A model generated the notes under the pieces. That model saw nothing but the letters and a program-made list of their open reading frames with translations, did no database searches and was not told the DNA's origin. From Streptomyces barringtoniae (GTDB lineage: Bacteria; Actinomycetota; Actinomycetes; Streptomycetales; Streptomycetaceae), in contig NZ_JAJHNP010000005.1 of the NCBI RefSeq assembly GCF_020819595.1, positions 1 through 64,000 on the forward strand: a stretch of 64,000 nucleotides of DNA, in the 5' to 3' direction. Of this stretch, positions 10,467 to 19,567 are shown piece by piece (within the stretch, counting starts at the first letter, position 1; each line of letters opens with the position of its first letter). A program made the position numbers and the translations under genes.

Positions 10467-12293
10467 TCAGTGGGTCATGAAGGAGGTGACGGGCAGCGGC
10501 CGGGAGACGATCCGGACGTCGCCGAGGCGTCCGTGCAGGATCTGGTCGATCTTGTCCGCGTACTCGTAGCCGCCGAGCAGCCAGGGGTGCCCGGACGAGG
10601 CGATGCCGATCGCGGGGGCGTGCGGGTTGCGCGCCACGGGGCAGCCCTGGACGTACATGGTCGTGTGCTGTCCGTCGTTGACCACGGCCAGGTGCCACCA
10701 GGTCTCGCGGGCGGTCTCGTCGCCCCAGTTGGTGGCGAGCTGCCGCTGGTTGAGCGGGTGGACCGCCCACTGCGGGCCAGGGCCGTCGGAGATGGACAGC
10801 GTGGCCAGCGGTTCGTCAGGGTCGTCCGTGACCGTGCCCACGGAGCCGTTGCGGCCGGTGCGGCTCACCAGGCCGGACCAGGCGTTGTGCGAGGCGTCCC
10901 AGTCGGCGGGCAGCCAGTAGAACGCCTCGATGGTGTAACCGTGCTCGAAGGTGGCCGAGTTGAGCGGGGCGCCGTCGACCGTCCGCAGATACGCGCCCTT
11001 CAGCGGCGACTTGTAGCCCTGGAACTCCAGGCTGCCGTGGCCCGGCTGGTCGGGGTGGTGGTCCGCCGACCAGCCGAGCGACCCGCCGCCCACCGAGACC
11101 ACGGTGACATCGTTGCCCCGGCCGGAGAGGTCGCGGACGGTGCCGGAGACGGGCGACTCGAAACGCCAGTAGGCGACCGTGCCCGGTACCAGCATCTTCG
11201 ACGCCGGCCGCGCCCGGCGGGCCGGCACCGGGTCGAAGCCGGAGAAACGGGCGGCGAAGTCGATCTCGACGGAGAAACGGTCCGCCTCGCCGCTGAGCTC
11301 GATCTCCTGCCGCTCCAGCTCGTTGAGGCCCTTCTTGGCCCGGCCGAGGATCCACGGCGAGACCGTCTCCACGTCGATGACGTTCCGGTCCAGGTCGAAG
11401 TGGTAGAGGCGGATCATCGCCGCCCCGCCGAAGTAGCGGTTCTGGTAGTTCGTGAGGTGCAGGTGCACCTCGTTGCCGGCCGCGTTCTTGCGGGTCGCGC
11501 GGCCCGCGGGCCAGTAGTGGCCGTTCAGGGTCAGGAAGATCTGGTCGTGGTCCTCGATCAGCTGGTCCCACAGCTGCTGCCCGTAGGACGACAACTGATC
11601 GTCCCCGGCGACCAGTTCGTGCGTGGTGAGCACGACCGGCGTCCTCGGGTGCCGGGCGAGCACGTCCTTGGCCCAGGCGTACCCCTTCGCCGACAGCCGC
11701 CAGTCGAGCGCGAGCACCATCCACTCACGGCCGCCGGCCCTGAACAGGTGGTAGGTGTTGTAGCCGTCCGAGGAGGCGCCCCCGAACGTCGGCTTGTCCC
11801 GGAAGCGCCGCGGCCCGAAGGCGTCCAGGTACGGCGTCGCGCCGCGCTGGTCGTCCGTGGACGACCTGACGTCGTGGTTGCCGGCCAGCACGCTGTAGCC
11901 GACGTCCCGGCGGTCCAGGATCCCGAACGCCTCGCCGATCGCCGCGAATTCGTCCTCGGCGCCGTTCTGGGTGAGGTCGCCGAGGTGGGTCAGGAAGACG
12001 ATGTTGTCGTCCCTTCCGTGCTCCAGAAGATAGCGCAGCGAGGCCTCGAGCGGCGCCGGGTAGATGCTCGGGCCGTCGAACAGGTACTGGGTGTCGGGCA
12101 TCACCGCCAGCGTGAACCGGCGGCTGTCCGTGTCCGGCCGCAGGCCGCCCCGCTCGGCCGTCTCGGCAGCGGCCGGTACGGCGACCCCGGCCGTGGCCGC
12201 GGCGCCGAGCAGCGCGGTGGCCCTGAGGAAACTGCGTCGTCCGGCACCGGCCTGCACGGCCTCGCCCTGGCTGTGGTCATGCGACGTACACAC
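10467..12293 (-). CDS. Tat-exported metallophosphoesterase with C-terminal LamG domain
   Basis: 608 aa. RRSFLRA at residues 19-25 plus a hydrophobic stretch is a Tat signal. A calcineurin-like domain follows with PDTQYLF, HLGDLTQNG, AGNHDV and a distal TLNGHYW, the usual two-metal ligands. Residues ~385-600 form a LamG/concanavalin-like domain (VPGTVAYWRFESP; LSGRGNDVTV; TWWHLAVVNDGQHTTMYVQG). Start is GTG at 12293 with GGAG five bases before. The enzyme should hydrolyse phosphate esters outside the cell while binding a glycan; the substrate is unknown. It is co-directional with and 93 bp downstream of the GH2 remnant. Confidence 0.85.
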   Translation of the reverse strand: MCTSHDHSQGEAVQAGAGRRSFLRATALLGAAATAGVAVPAAAETAERGGLRPDTDSRRFTLAVMPDTQYLFDGPSIYPAPLEASLRYLLEHGRDDNIVFLTHLGDLTQNGAEDEFAAIGEAFGILDRRDVGYSVLAGNHDVRSSTDDQRGATPYLDAFGPRRFRDKPTFGGASSDGYNTYHLFRAGGREWMVLALDWRLSAKGYAWAKDVLARHPRTPVVLTTHELVAGDDQLSSYGQQLWDQLIEDHDQIFLTLNGHYWPAGRATRKNAAGNEVHLHLTNYQNRYFGGAAMIRLYHFDLDRNVIDVETVSPWILGRAKKGLNELERQEIELSGEADRFSVEIDFAARFSGFDPVPARRARPASKMLVPGTVAYWRFESPVSGTVRDLSGRGNDVTVVSVGGGSLGWSADHHPDQPGHGSLEFQGYKSPLKGAYLRTVDGAPLNSATFEHGYTIEAFYWLPADWDASHNAWSGLVSRTGRNGSVGTVTDDPDEPLATLSISDGPGPQWAVHPLNQRQLATNWGDETARETWWHLAVVNDGQHTTMYVQGCPVARNPHAPAIGIASSGHPWLLGGYEYADKIDQILHGRLGDVRIVSRPLPVTSFMTH

Positions 12294-12386
12294 GTGTGCT
12301 CCGTGAGGGTGAGAGGGCTTCGAGGGGAAGTCGTGCGGGGCCAGGGGCCAGGGGCCAGGGGGCAGGCGGGCCAGAAGGCCAGGGAT

Positions 12387-13139
12387 CTACAAAAGGAAGG
12401 GCTCGTGGTGCGCCTGCGCGATCTTCCGTACGAGGGCGTCGAACCGCGGATCGCCGTCGGCGGGCGTCCGGCCCAGGGTGAGCACCGGCGCCGCCGCCCG
12501 CAGGCGGATCCGCGGCGCGCACACCTCGGTACCGCGCGGCGCCGACGGCTCGTCCTCGGCCGTCACCACCCGCAGCGTCAGCCACACCCCACCGCCGTCC
12601 TCCGGCAGTGTGAAGGGCAGCGGTACGGCCGCGGTCTCGCCCGGCCGCAGATCGGGCAGCTCAGCCGGAGCGGTCAGGGTACGGCCGTCGGCCGGCGCCA
12701 GCTCCCAGGTCGCCGCCAGCCCGGCGAGACCAGGGAAACGCCGGTGGTTGGCGACGACGATCCCCTCGTGCCGGTAGCACCGGATCCGCACCGGCGCCGT
12801 GTTCTCCCGGCGGTGCTGCGGGTCGTCCGGCCTCGGGACGCGGGCGCTGCGGTCGCGGAAGACCGTCAAGTCCGACGCGTCGGCCTCGTGCGCCCTGTCG
12901 GTCCTGTCGGCCGCTGCCGCGACGAACGTGCCGTCGTACGGCGCGCCGCCGAGGCCACCGCCGTACGTCCAGCCGCCGACGGGTGCGGTGACACCGTTGT
13001 CGTACAGCCCGGCACCCGTGCGCCCGGCCGGTCTTCCCTCGCTCACGCGACGCAGGATTCCGTGGCCCCAGAACTCCCGGATGAAGCCACCCTGAAGGCC
13101 CGGGGTGTACTCGGTGGCCGCCCAGTGGTCCGCGCGCCC
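12387..13139 (-). pseudogene. C-terminal remnant of a GH2 beta-galactosidase (LacZ-like)
   Basis: The minus strand reads EYTPGLQGGFIREFWGHGI, then VSEGRPAGRTGAGLYDNG, VRIRCYRHEGIVVANHR and LAATWELAPADGRTLTAP, ending ...HEPFLL. This matches the segment just after the catalytic domain of large actinobacterial GH2 beta-galactosidases plus the following beta-sandwich. The catalytic barrel and N-terminal domains are absent: sequence upstream is the GH4 promoter region and antisense to GH4. The match to the family weakens at 12800-12950 (FRDRSARVPRPDD), suggesting degradation. A relic of a deleted gene, unlikely to make active enzyme. Confidence 0.7.
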
Positions 13140-13257
13140 GGAAATGATGGGATGGCGGTGGACCCGGTCACCATCCGGTCCGGCCTCTCGGGGTCCGGGG
13201 CCGCGTCCGGGGCCGAGGCCGAGTGGTCGTGGCGGGAGTTCGGGGAAGGGTGCAGAC

Positions 13258-14607
13258 GTGAAACTGACGATTCTGGGCGGCGGCGGGTTTCGGGTGCCGC
13301 TCGTCCACGGTGCGCTGCTGACCGACCGGGCCGAAGGGCGGGTCACCGAGGTCGTCCTGCACGACCTGGACGAGCGCCGGCTGCATGCGGTGACCCGTGT
13401 CCTGGCCGAACAGGCCGCCGGCATCCCCGACGCGCCGCGCGTCACCGCCACCACCGGCCTCGACGAGGCCCTCGCCGGCGCCGACTTCGTCTTCTCCGCG
13501 ATCCGCGTCGGCGGCCTCCAGGGCCGGGCGGACGACGAGCGGGTGGCGCTCGCCGAGGGGGTGCTCGGCCAGGAGACCGTCGGTGCGGGCGGCATCGCCT
13601 ACGGCCTGCGGACCGTGCCCGTCGCCGTCGACATCGCCCGGCGCGTGGCCAGACTCGCCCCGGACGCCTGGGTCATCAACTTCACCAATCCGGCCGGACT
13701 GGTCACGGAGGCCATGTCCCGGTACCTCGGCGACCGCGTCATCGGCATCTGCGACTCGCCCGTCGGCCTCGGCCGCCGCATCGCGCGCGCCCTCGGCGCC
13801 GACCCCGAGGAGGCCTTCGTCGACTACGTCGGCCTCAACCACCTCGGCTGGGTGCGCGGCCTGCGCGTCGCCGGACGCGACGAGCTCCCGCGCCTGCTCG
13901 CCGACCCCGCCCTGCTCGGCTCCTTCGAGGAGGGCAGGCTGTTCGGCGTCGACTGGCTGCAGTCGCTCGGCGCGATCCCCAACGAGTACCTGCACTACTA
14001 CTACTTCAACCGGGAGGCCGTGCACGCCTACCAGCGGGCCGAGCAGACCCGGGGTGCCTTCCTGCGCGACCAGCAGGCCCGGTTCTACACGGAGGCACTG
14101 CGCGCGGACCGGTCCGCGCTCGAGGTGTGGGACCGCACCCGCGCCGAGCGCGAGGCCACCTACATGGCCGAGAACCGGGAGAGCGCCGGCGCGGGCGAGC
14201 GCGAGGCCGAGGACCTGTCCGGCGGCTACGAGAAGGTCGCGCTCGCCCTGATGCGTGCCATCGCCCGCGACGAGCGGACCACGCTGATCCTCAACGTGCG
14301 CAACCGCGACTCGCTTTCCCTGCTCGACGGCGACGCCGTGATCGAGGTCCCCTGCCGGGTCGACGCGGGCGGCGCCCACCCGGTCGCCGTCGCCCCGCTG
14401 CCCGAGCACGCCACCGGGCTGGTCTGCTCGGTCAAGGCCGTCGAGCGGGAGGTGCTCGCCGCCGCCGAGTCGGGTTCCCGGCAGGCGGCCGTGAAGGCGT
14501 TCGCGCTGCACCCGCTGGTCGACTCGGTCAACGTGGCCCGCAGGCTGGTCGAGGGCTATCTCGAGGTCCATCCTGGCCTGGCGTACCTGAGTGAGCACAG
14601 TCGGTAA
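13258..14607 (+). CDS. GH4 family glycosidase (6-phospho-beta-glucosidase-like)
   Basis: 449-aa NAD- and metal-dependent GH4 enzyme. The Rossmann motif TILGGGGFRVP is at residues 4-14, NFTNPAGLVTE near 141-151, the metal-binding Cys in ICDSPVG near 165 and the His in GLNHLGW near 195. Annotated homologues are 6-phospho-beta-glucosidases, though substrate phosphate specificity cannot be read directly. Start GTG at 13258 has GGGAAGGG upstream. The alpha-mannosidase begins 44 bp downstream, so the two are probably co-transcribed for intracellular oligosaccharide breakdown. Confidence 0.9.
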   Translation: MKLTILGGGGFRVPLVHGALLTDRAEGRVTEVVLHDLDERRLHAVTRVLAEQAAGIPDAPRVTATTGLDEALAGADFVFSAIRVGGLQGRADDERVALAEGVLGQETVGAGGIAYGLRTVPVAVDIARRVARLAPDAWVINFTNPAGLVTEAMSRYLGDRVIGICDSPVGLGRRIARALGADPEEAFVDYVGLNHLGWVRGLRVAGRDELPRLLADPALLGSFEEGRLFGVDWLQSLGAIPNEYLHYYYFNREAVHAYQRAEQTRGAFLRDQQARFYTEALRADRSALEVWDRTRAEREATYMAENRESAGAGEREAEDLSGGYEKVALALMRAIARDERTTLILNVRNRDSLSLLDGDAVIEVPCRVDAGGAHPVAVAPLPEHATGLVCSVKAVEREVLAAAESGSRQAAVKAFALHPLVDSVNVARRLVEGYLEVHPGLAYLSEHSR

Positions 14608-14616
14608 GCGCTTTCC
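14603..14616. promoter_or_regulatory. LacI-type AGCGCT box over the GH4 stop codon
   Basis: GGTAAGCGCTTTCC is palindromic except for one position (ideal GGAAAGCGCTTTCC) and has the CG-centred core of LacI-family operators. It overlaps the GH4 stop and lies 36 bp before the alpha-mannosidase start. It may be a repressor site for an internal promoter, or a coincidence. Confidence 0.35.
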
Positions 14617-14651
14617 CCAGTATCGCTCGCCGCTCCCTCCTGGAGATCTCC

Positions 14652-17600
14652 ATGCACGACGAACGTCGCAGGATCGAGGACCGCGTCGAACGCCTCCACA
14701 GCCAGCGCATCAAGCCCGCGATCTACGCCGCAAGCGTCCCCCTGGAGGTGGAGGCCTGGCAGGCCCCGGGGGAACCGGTTCCCTTCGAGGAGGCCGCGGC
14801 CGCCCCGTACACGCCGTTCGCGACGAACACCCCCTGGGGTCCGCCCTGGGGGACGACCTGGTTCCGGATGCGCGGCCGGGTCCCCGCCGACTGGGCCGGC
14901 CGGCGGGTGGAGACGGTCATCGACCTCGGGTTCGTCGGCGACTGGCCCGGCAACCAGGCCGAGGCCCTCGTCCACCGCACCGACGGCACCCCGCTGAAGG
15001 CGGTCAACCCGCTCAACCACTACGTGCCGGTCACCAACCCCGCGGCGGGCGACGAGGTGGTCGAGTACCTGGTGGAGGCGGCCTCCAACCCGGACGTCCT
15101 CGCGAACGGCTTCGCCGCCCCGACCCCGCTCGGCGATGTACGGACGGCGGGCGACCGCCCGCTGTACACCTTCCGGCGCGCCGACCTCGCCGTGCTCGAC
15201 GAAGAGGTCTGGCACCTCGACCTCGACCTGCAGGTGCTGCGCGAACTGATGCTGGAGCTCGGCGAGCACGAACCGCGCCGGCACGAGATCATGCACGCCC
15301 TCGACCGCGCCATGGACCTGCTCGACCTGGACGACGTCTCCGCCTCGGCCCCCGCCGTACGGGAGTCCCTGCGCCCGGTGCTGGCCAGGCCCGCCCACGC
15401 CAGCGCGCACATCCTCTCCGGTGTCGGCCACGCGCACATCGACACCGCCTGGCTGTGGCCCATCCGTGAGACCAAGCGCAAGACGTCCCGGACCTTCGCC
15501 AACGTCACCGCGCTCGCCGACGAGTACGAGGAGTTCGTCTTCGCCTGCTCCCAGGCCCAGCAGTACGAGTGGGTGCGCGAGAACCACCCGCACGTGTGGG
15601 AGCGGATCAAGAGGTCGGTGGCGAAGGGCCAGTGGGCGCCGGTCGGCGGGATGTGGGTGGAGGCCGACGGCAACCTGCCCGGCGGCGAGGCCCTCGCCCG
15701 CCAACTGGTCCACGGCAAGCGGTTCTTCATGGACCACTTCGGCATCGAGACCAAGGGCGTCTGGCTGCCGGACTCCTTCGGCTACACAGCGGCCTACCCG
15801 CAGCTGGCCAGGCTCGCCGGCAACGAGTGGTTCCTCACCCAGAAGATCTCCTGGAACCAGACCAACACCTTCCCCCACCACACCTTCTGGTGGGAGGGCA
15901 TCGACGGCACCCGCGTCTTCACCCACTTCCCGCCCATCGACACCTACAACGCCCGCCTCAGCGGCGCCGAGCTGGCCCTGGCGGTCCGCAACTACGCCGA
16001 GAAGGGCGGCGCCACCCGCTCCCTCGCACCCTTCGGCTGGGGCGACGGCGGAGGCGGCCCCACCCGCGAGATCATGGAACGTGCCCGCCGCCTGAAGAAC
16101 CTGGAGGGCTCCGCGAAGGTCGAGATCGAACACCCCGACGCCTTCTTCGCCAAGGCCCGCGAGGAGTACCCGGACGCCCCGGTCTGGGCGGGCGAGCTGT
16201 ACCTGGAGCTGCACCGCGCCACCTACACCACCCAGGCCCGCACCAAGCAGGGCAACCGCCGTTCCGAACACCTGCTGCGCGAGGCGGAGCTGTGGGCCAC
16301 GACGGCCGCCCTGCACGCACCCGGCTACGCCTACCCGTACGAGAGGCTGGACCGCCTGTGGAAGACGGTCCTGCTGCACCAGTTCCACGACATCCTGCCC
16401 GGCTCCTCCATCGCCTGGGTGCACCGCGAGGCCGAGGCCGAATACGCCCGCGTCGCAAGGGAGTTGACGGAGCTCACCGGCGAGGCGATTGCCGCGCTGG
16501 GCACCGGCGGGCCCCGCGTGTTCAACACCGCCCCCCGCGACCGCGCCGAGGTGGTCCGCACCCCCGAGGGCGCACCGATGTACGTGCGGGTGCCCGCGAG
16601 CGGCTCCGCACCCCTCACGCCCGCCGAACCCCCGCACCCCGTGACGGTCGAGGGACGCACACTGGACAACGGGATCGTCCGGGTGCAGGTGGGCGCAGAC
16701 GGCACACTGTCGTCCGTACGCGATCTACGGGCCGACCGCGAGGTCCTCGCCGGCCCGGGAAACCTGCTCCGCCTCCACACGGACCTGCCCAACTGCTGGG
16801 ACGCCTGGGACATCGACAAGCACTACCGGAACCGCTACACCGACCTGCTGGAGGCCGACTCCGTCACCGTGGTCGAGGAGCACCCCCTGGCGGGTGCGAT
16901 CCGGGTGGTCCGCTCCTTCGGCAAGGGCTCCCGCATCACGCAGACGATCACCGTCCGCGCCGGAGGCGCCCGCATCGACGTCGAGACGGACATCGACTGG
17001 CACGAGACGGAGAAGATCCTCAAGGCGGGCTTCCCCGTCGATCTGCGCGCCCCGCACTCCTGCGCCGAGATCCAGTTCGGCCATGTCCAGCGGCCCACTC
17101 ACACCAACACCAGCTGGGAGGCGGCCCGTTTCGAGGTCTCCGGCCACCGCTGGGTGCACATCGCCGAAACCGGTTACGGCGTCGCCGTCATCAACGACTC
17201 CACCTACGGCCACGACGTCACCCGCACCGTCCGCGAGGACGGGGGCACCACCACCACGGTCCGCCTCAGCCTGGTCCGTGCCCCGCGCGTGCCCGACCCC
17301 GAGGCCGACCAGGGCCGGCACCGCTTCACCTACGCCCTGCTGCCCGGCGCGACCGTCGAGGACGCGGTCGCCGAGGGCTATGCCCTCAACCTGCCACTGC
17401 GCATCGCAGATTCGGCGGGCGAGCCCGAGCCGGTCGTTGCCGCCGAGGGCGAGGGCGTGACCGTGGAGGCGGTCAAGCTCGCCGACGACGGCTCCGGGGA
17501 CGTGGTGGTGCGGCTGTACGAGTCCCGGGGCGGCCGGGCCTCCGGGGTGCTGCGCACCGGGTTCCCGCTGGCCGGAGCCGAGGTCACCGACCTGCTGGAA

Positions 17601-17696
17601 CGCCCGCTCGGCCCGGCCCGGGCCGACGGGAACGCCGTACCCCTGCAACTGCGTCCGTTCGAGGTGCGCACGCTGCGCCTGGCCGTGGGGCGCTGA
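14652..17696 (+). CDS. Alpha-mannosidase, GH38
   Basis: 1014-aa GH38 enzyme. Zn-binding HAHIDTAWLWPIRETKRK starts near residue 258, the nucleophile Asp is in GVWLPDSFGY near 374, and the late metal His is in FHDILPGSS near 580. The C-terminal beta-sandwich is complete (VLRTGFPLAGAEVTDLLERP to EVRTLRLAVG). There is no signal peptide, so it acts inside the cell on imported mannosides. ATG at 14652 follows CTCCTGGAGATCTCC, giving GGAG at suitable spacing. Downstream of GH4 in the same orientation; a strong hairpin follows. Confidence 0.94.
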   Translation: MHDERRRIEDRVERLHSQRIKPAIYAASVPLEVEAWQAPGEPVPFEEAAAAPYTPFATNTPWGPPWGTTWFRMRGRVPADWAGRRVETVIDLGFVGDWPGNQAEALVHRTDGTPLKAVNPLNHYVPVTNPAAGDEVVEYLVEAASNPDVLANGFAAPTPLGDVRTAGDRPLYTFRRADLAVLDEEVWHLDLDLQVLRELMLELGEHEPRRHEIMHALDRAMDLLDLDDVSASAPAVRESLRPVLARPAHASAHILSGVGHAHIDTAWLWPIRETKRKTSRTFANVTALADEYEEFVFACSQAQQYEWVRENHPHVWERIKRSVAKGQWAPVGGMWVEADGNLPGGEALARQLVHGKRFFMDHFGIETKGVWLPDSFGYTAAYPQLARLAGNEWFLTQKISWNQTNTFPHHTFWWEGIDGTRVFTHFPPIDTYNARLSGAELALAVRNYAEKGGATRSLAPFGWGDGGGGPTREIMERARRLKNLEGSAKVEIEHPDAFFAKAREEYPDAPVWAGELYLELHRATYTTQARTKQGNRRSEHLLREAELWATTAALHAPGYAYPYERLDRLWKTVLLHQFHDILPGSSIAWVHREAEAEYARVARELTELTGEAIAALGTGGPRVFNTAPRDRAEVVRTPEGAPMYVRVPASGSAPLTPAEPPHPVTVEGRTLDNGIVRVQVGADGTLSSVRDLRADREVLAGPGNLLRLHTDLPNCWDAWDIDKHYRNRYTDLLEADSVTVVEEHPLAGAIRVVRSFGKGSRITQTITVRAGGARIDVETDIDWHETEKILKAGFPVDLRAPHSCAEIQFGHVQRPTHTNTSWEAARFEVSGHRWVHIAETGYGVAVINDSTYGHDVTRTVREDGGTTTTVRLSLVRAPRVPDPEADQGRHRFTYALLPGATVEDAVAEGYALNLPLRIADSAGEPEPVVAAEGEGVTVEAVKLADDGSGDVVVRLYESRGGRASGVLRTGFPLAGAEVTDLLERPLGPARADGNAVPLQLRPFEVRTLRLAVGR

Positions 17697-17708
17697 GACG
17701 GCACGCGA

Positions 17709-17738
17709 CGGAGGGCCGCTCCGCCGAGCGGCCCTCCG
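17709..17738. terminator. Bidirectional terminator between GH38 and GH18 genes
   Basis: A 13-bp perfect inverted repeat, CGGAGGGCCGCTC and its complement, with a 4-nt loop lies between two convergent genes (stops at 17696 and 17757). It has no U-tract, as is common in Streptomyces. Confidence 0.8.
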
Positions 17739-17756
17739 CCGTACCGCAAGCGACCG

Positions 17757-19445
17757 TCAGCCGGTGAACCCGGCCGTGATCGAGGTGAACTGCCAGTTGT
17801 TCTGGCTGATGCCGGAGCAGTTGCTCACCACGCCGCCGCCCGGGCACGGCCGGTCGCGGTTGACCGACCAGAAGGCGAGCCGCGCGATGTGGTGCGAGTT
17901 CGCCCAGTCGCGGATCTGGGTCCAGATCGCCGGGGTGGTCGTCTCCTGCTGGTCGGACAGGCCGTTCATGCCCGAGATGCCGATGTGGGCGTAGGCGGTC
18001 GCGTCGTCCCAGCCGAAGGTCGACTTCAGCTTGTTCTTCAGGCCCTCCGCGGCGTTCACGGTGTTGCCGTACATGTCCGAACCGCCACCGAAGTCGAACG
18101 GCATGACGGTGAACACGTCGATGTTCGCGCCGAGCGACTGCGCCTGCTCGATCAGCCGGTTTCCGTAGTACGTCGGCCCGGTGGTAGAGGTGCCGAAGGT
18201 GACGATGGTCTTCAGGCCGGGGTTGCTGGCCTTGACCGTCTTCAGCGCGGTGAGGATCTTCGCCTGCACGGCCTCGTTCTCGAACTCGTCCGTGTTCTCG
18301 ATGTCCATGTCGACGGCCTTCAGGCCGTAGGCGTCGATCACCTTCTGGATGGCGCCGGCGAGCGCGGCCGCGGAGGAGCAGTTGGCGCCGAGCTTGCTGC
18401 CCTGCCAGCCCCCGAAGGACGGGACGATGTCGCCGCCGGCGGACCGGACGGCGTTGATCGCGCTCTGGTCGGCGCCGCCGGTGAGCGGCCGGCTGCCGTC
18501 CCAGGCGGGCGTACAGCCGCCGGAGTCCAGCACGAACGCCATCGTAAACCACTTGATCCCGGTCGCGCTCATCACCGTCGTCGGACTCGGCGGATCGCCC
18601 CAGCCCTCGTACAGGTACGGCGCGGCCTGCTTGAACCCGGTGCCGCCGCCACTGCCCGCGTTCGTGGTCACGGAGACGGAGTTGGAGGCGCCCGAGACGT
18701 TCCCGGCCGCGTCGTGCGCCTTCACCGTGAAGGTGTACGACGTACTGGGCGACAGCCCGCTGACCGTGGCGGACGTACCGGAGACGGTCAGCACCTGGTT
18801 GGCGCCGCTGTAGACGTCGTAACCGGTTACGCCCACGTTGTCCGTGGCGGCGTTCCACGACAGCGAAACGCTGGAGGACGTCTTGCCGGTGGAGGTCAGG
18901 CCCGTCGGCGCGGTCGGCGCCTGCGTGTCCCCGCCGCCCCCGCCGCCGCCCGGGCCGTCGAGGCCGATGTCGTCGGCCCAGTAGGTGCCCTGGGCGTACC
19001 AGCCGTGGACATAGATGGTGGCGCTGGTCTGCGAGGCACCGGTGGTGAACGAGACACTCAGCCGGCTGTACGCCGTCGGCGATGTCGTCCAGGTCGAGGC
19101 GCCGCCGTTCACGCCCAGGTACACGTAACTGCCGCGTACCCAGCCGCTGAGGGTGTACGTCGTGTTCGGCTGGACGGCGACCGTCTGGCTGCACTGTGCG
19201 TTGTCGCTGTCGGTCACCGCGCCCTGCAGGGCCTTCGAGCCGCTGTGCACGGGAGAGGAGACGACCGAGCCGAGGTTGCCGGTGCAGGTCCAGGGGGAGA
19301 GGCCGCCGGACTCGAAGCCGGGGTTGGTGAGGATGTTGGCCCCCTGAGCGGTACCCGGAAGGGCGATGGCCCCGCCGACCGCGAGGGCGACGGAACCGAG
19401 GAGAGCGAGAAGCCGACGTCTGTGACGTCCGAGTGGATTGCGCAC
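17757..19445 (-). CDS. Secreted chitinase: carbohydrate-binding, FN3 and GH18 domains
   Basis: 562-aa secreted chitinase. Signal peptide (RHRRRLLALLGSVALAVGG, cleavage near TAQGA), then a jelly-roll binding domain (ILTNPGFESGGLSPWTC to YWADDIGLD, ~35-165), a Gly linker, an FN3 domain (APTAPTGLTSTGKTSSSVSL to SNSVSVTTNA, ~180-265) and a GH18 domain. The catalytic D-x-D-x-E is VDMDIEN near 377-383. Start GTG at 19445 with GGGAG upstream. Two dre-like sites in the promoter predict DasR control by glucosamine 6-phosphate. This matches the family's usual chitin-induced pattern. Confidence 0.94.
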   Translation of the reverse strand: MRNPLGRHRRRLLALLGSVALAVGGAIALPGTAQGANILTNPGFESGGLSPWTCTGNLGSVVSSPVHSGSKALQGAVTDSDNAQCSQTVAVQPNTTYTLSGWVRGSYVYLGVNGGASTWTTSPTAYSRLSVSFTTGASQTSATIYVHGWYAQGTYWADDIGLDGPGGGGGGGDTQAPTAPTGLTSTGKTSSSVSLSWNAATDNVGVTGYDVYSGANQVLTVSGTSATVSGLSPSTSYTFTVKAHDAAGNVSGASNSVSVTTNAGSGGGTGFKQAAPYLYEGWGDPPSPTTVMSATGIKWFTMAFVLDSGGCTPAWDGSRPLTGGADQSAINAVRSAGGDIVPSFGGWQGSKLGANCSSAAALAGAIQKVIDAYGLKAVDMDIENTDEFENEAVQAKILTALKTVKASNPGLKTIVTFGTSTTGPTYYGNRLIEQAQSLGANIDVFTVMPFDFGGGSDMYGNTVNAAEGLKNKLKSTFGWDDATAYAHIGISGMNGLSDQQETTTPAIWTQIRDWANSHHIARLAFWSVNRDRPCPGGGVVSNCSGISQNNWQFTSITAGFTG

Positions 19446-19509
19446 GCGATCTCCCTGTGGGGATGGGGTGTTCGGGAGTGCACGGGTGTGCGGAGGTGCG
19501 CCAATGAAT

Positions 19510-19562
19510 TTGGTATGGACCAATCCTGCTGTCAAGGACGGACGCAGAATTGGTCCATACCG
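19510..19562 (-). promoter_or_regulatory. Chitinase promoter with two DasR-responsive-element-like sites
   Basis: TTGGTATGGACCAAT at 19510-19524 and ATTGGTCCATACCG at 19549-19562 are inverted copies of one another and resemble the dre consensus ACTGGTCTAGACCACT. On the minus strand, TTGACA (19530-19535) lies between them, and the proximal copy occupies the spacer and -10 region. A repressor bound there should block RNA polymerase. The arrangement is the classic chitinase-promoter repeat pair of Streptomyces. Confidence 0.75.
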
Positions 19563-19567
19563 GCGGA

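Noticed and set aside
13081..13200. Catalytic part of the GH2 enzyme upstream of the remnant
   Set aside because: The minus-strand frame continues open into 13595, but beyond about 13140 its sequence is only the complement of the GH4 gene and has no GH2 motifs.
10242..14594. A 1450-codon plus-strand open frame
   Set aside because: It runs antisense to the phosphoesterase and GH2 relic and out of frame through GH4; Arg/Gly/Pro-rich and without any domain, it is a high-GC shadow.
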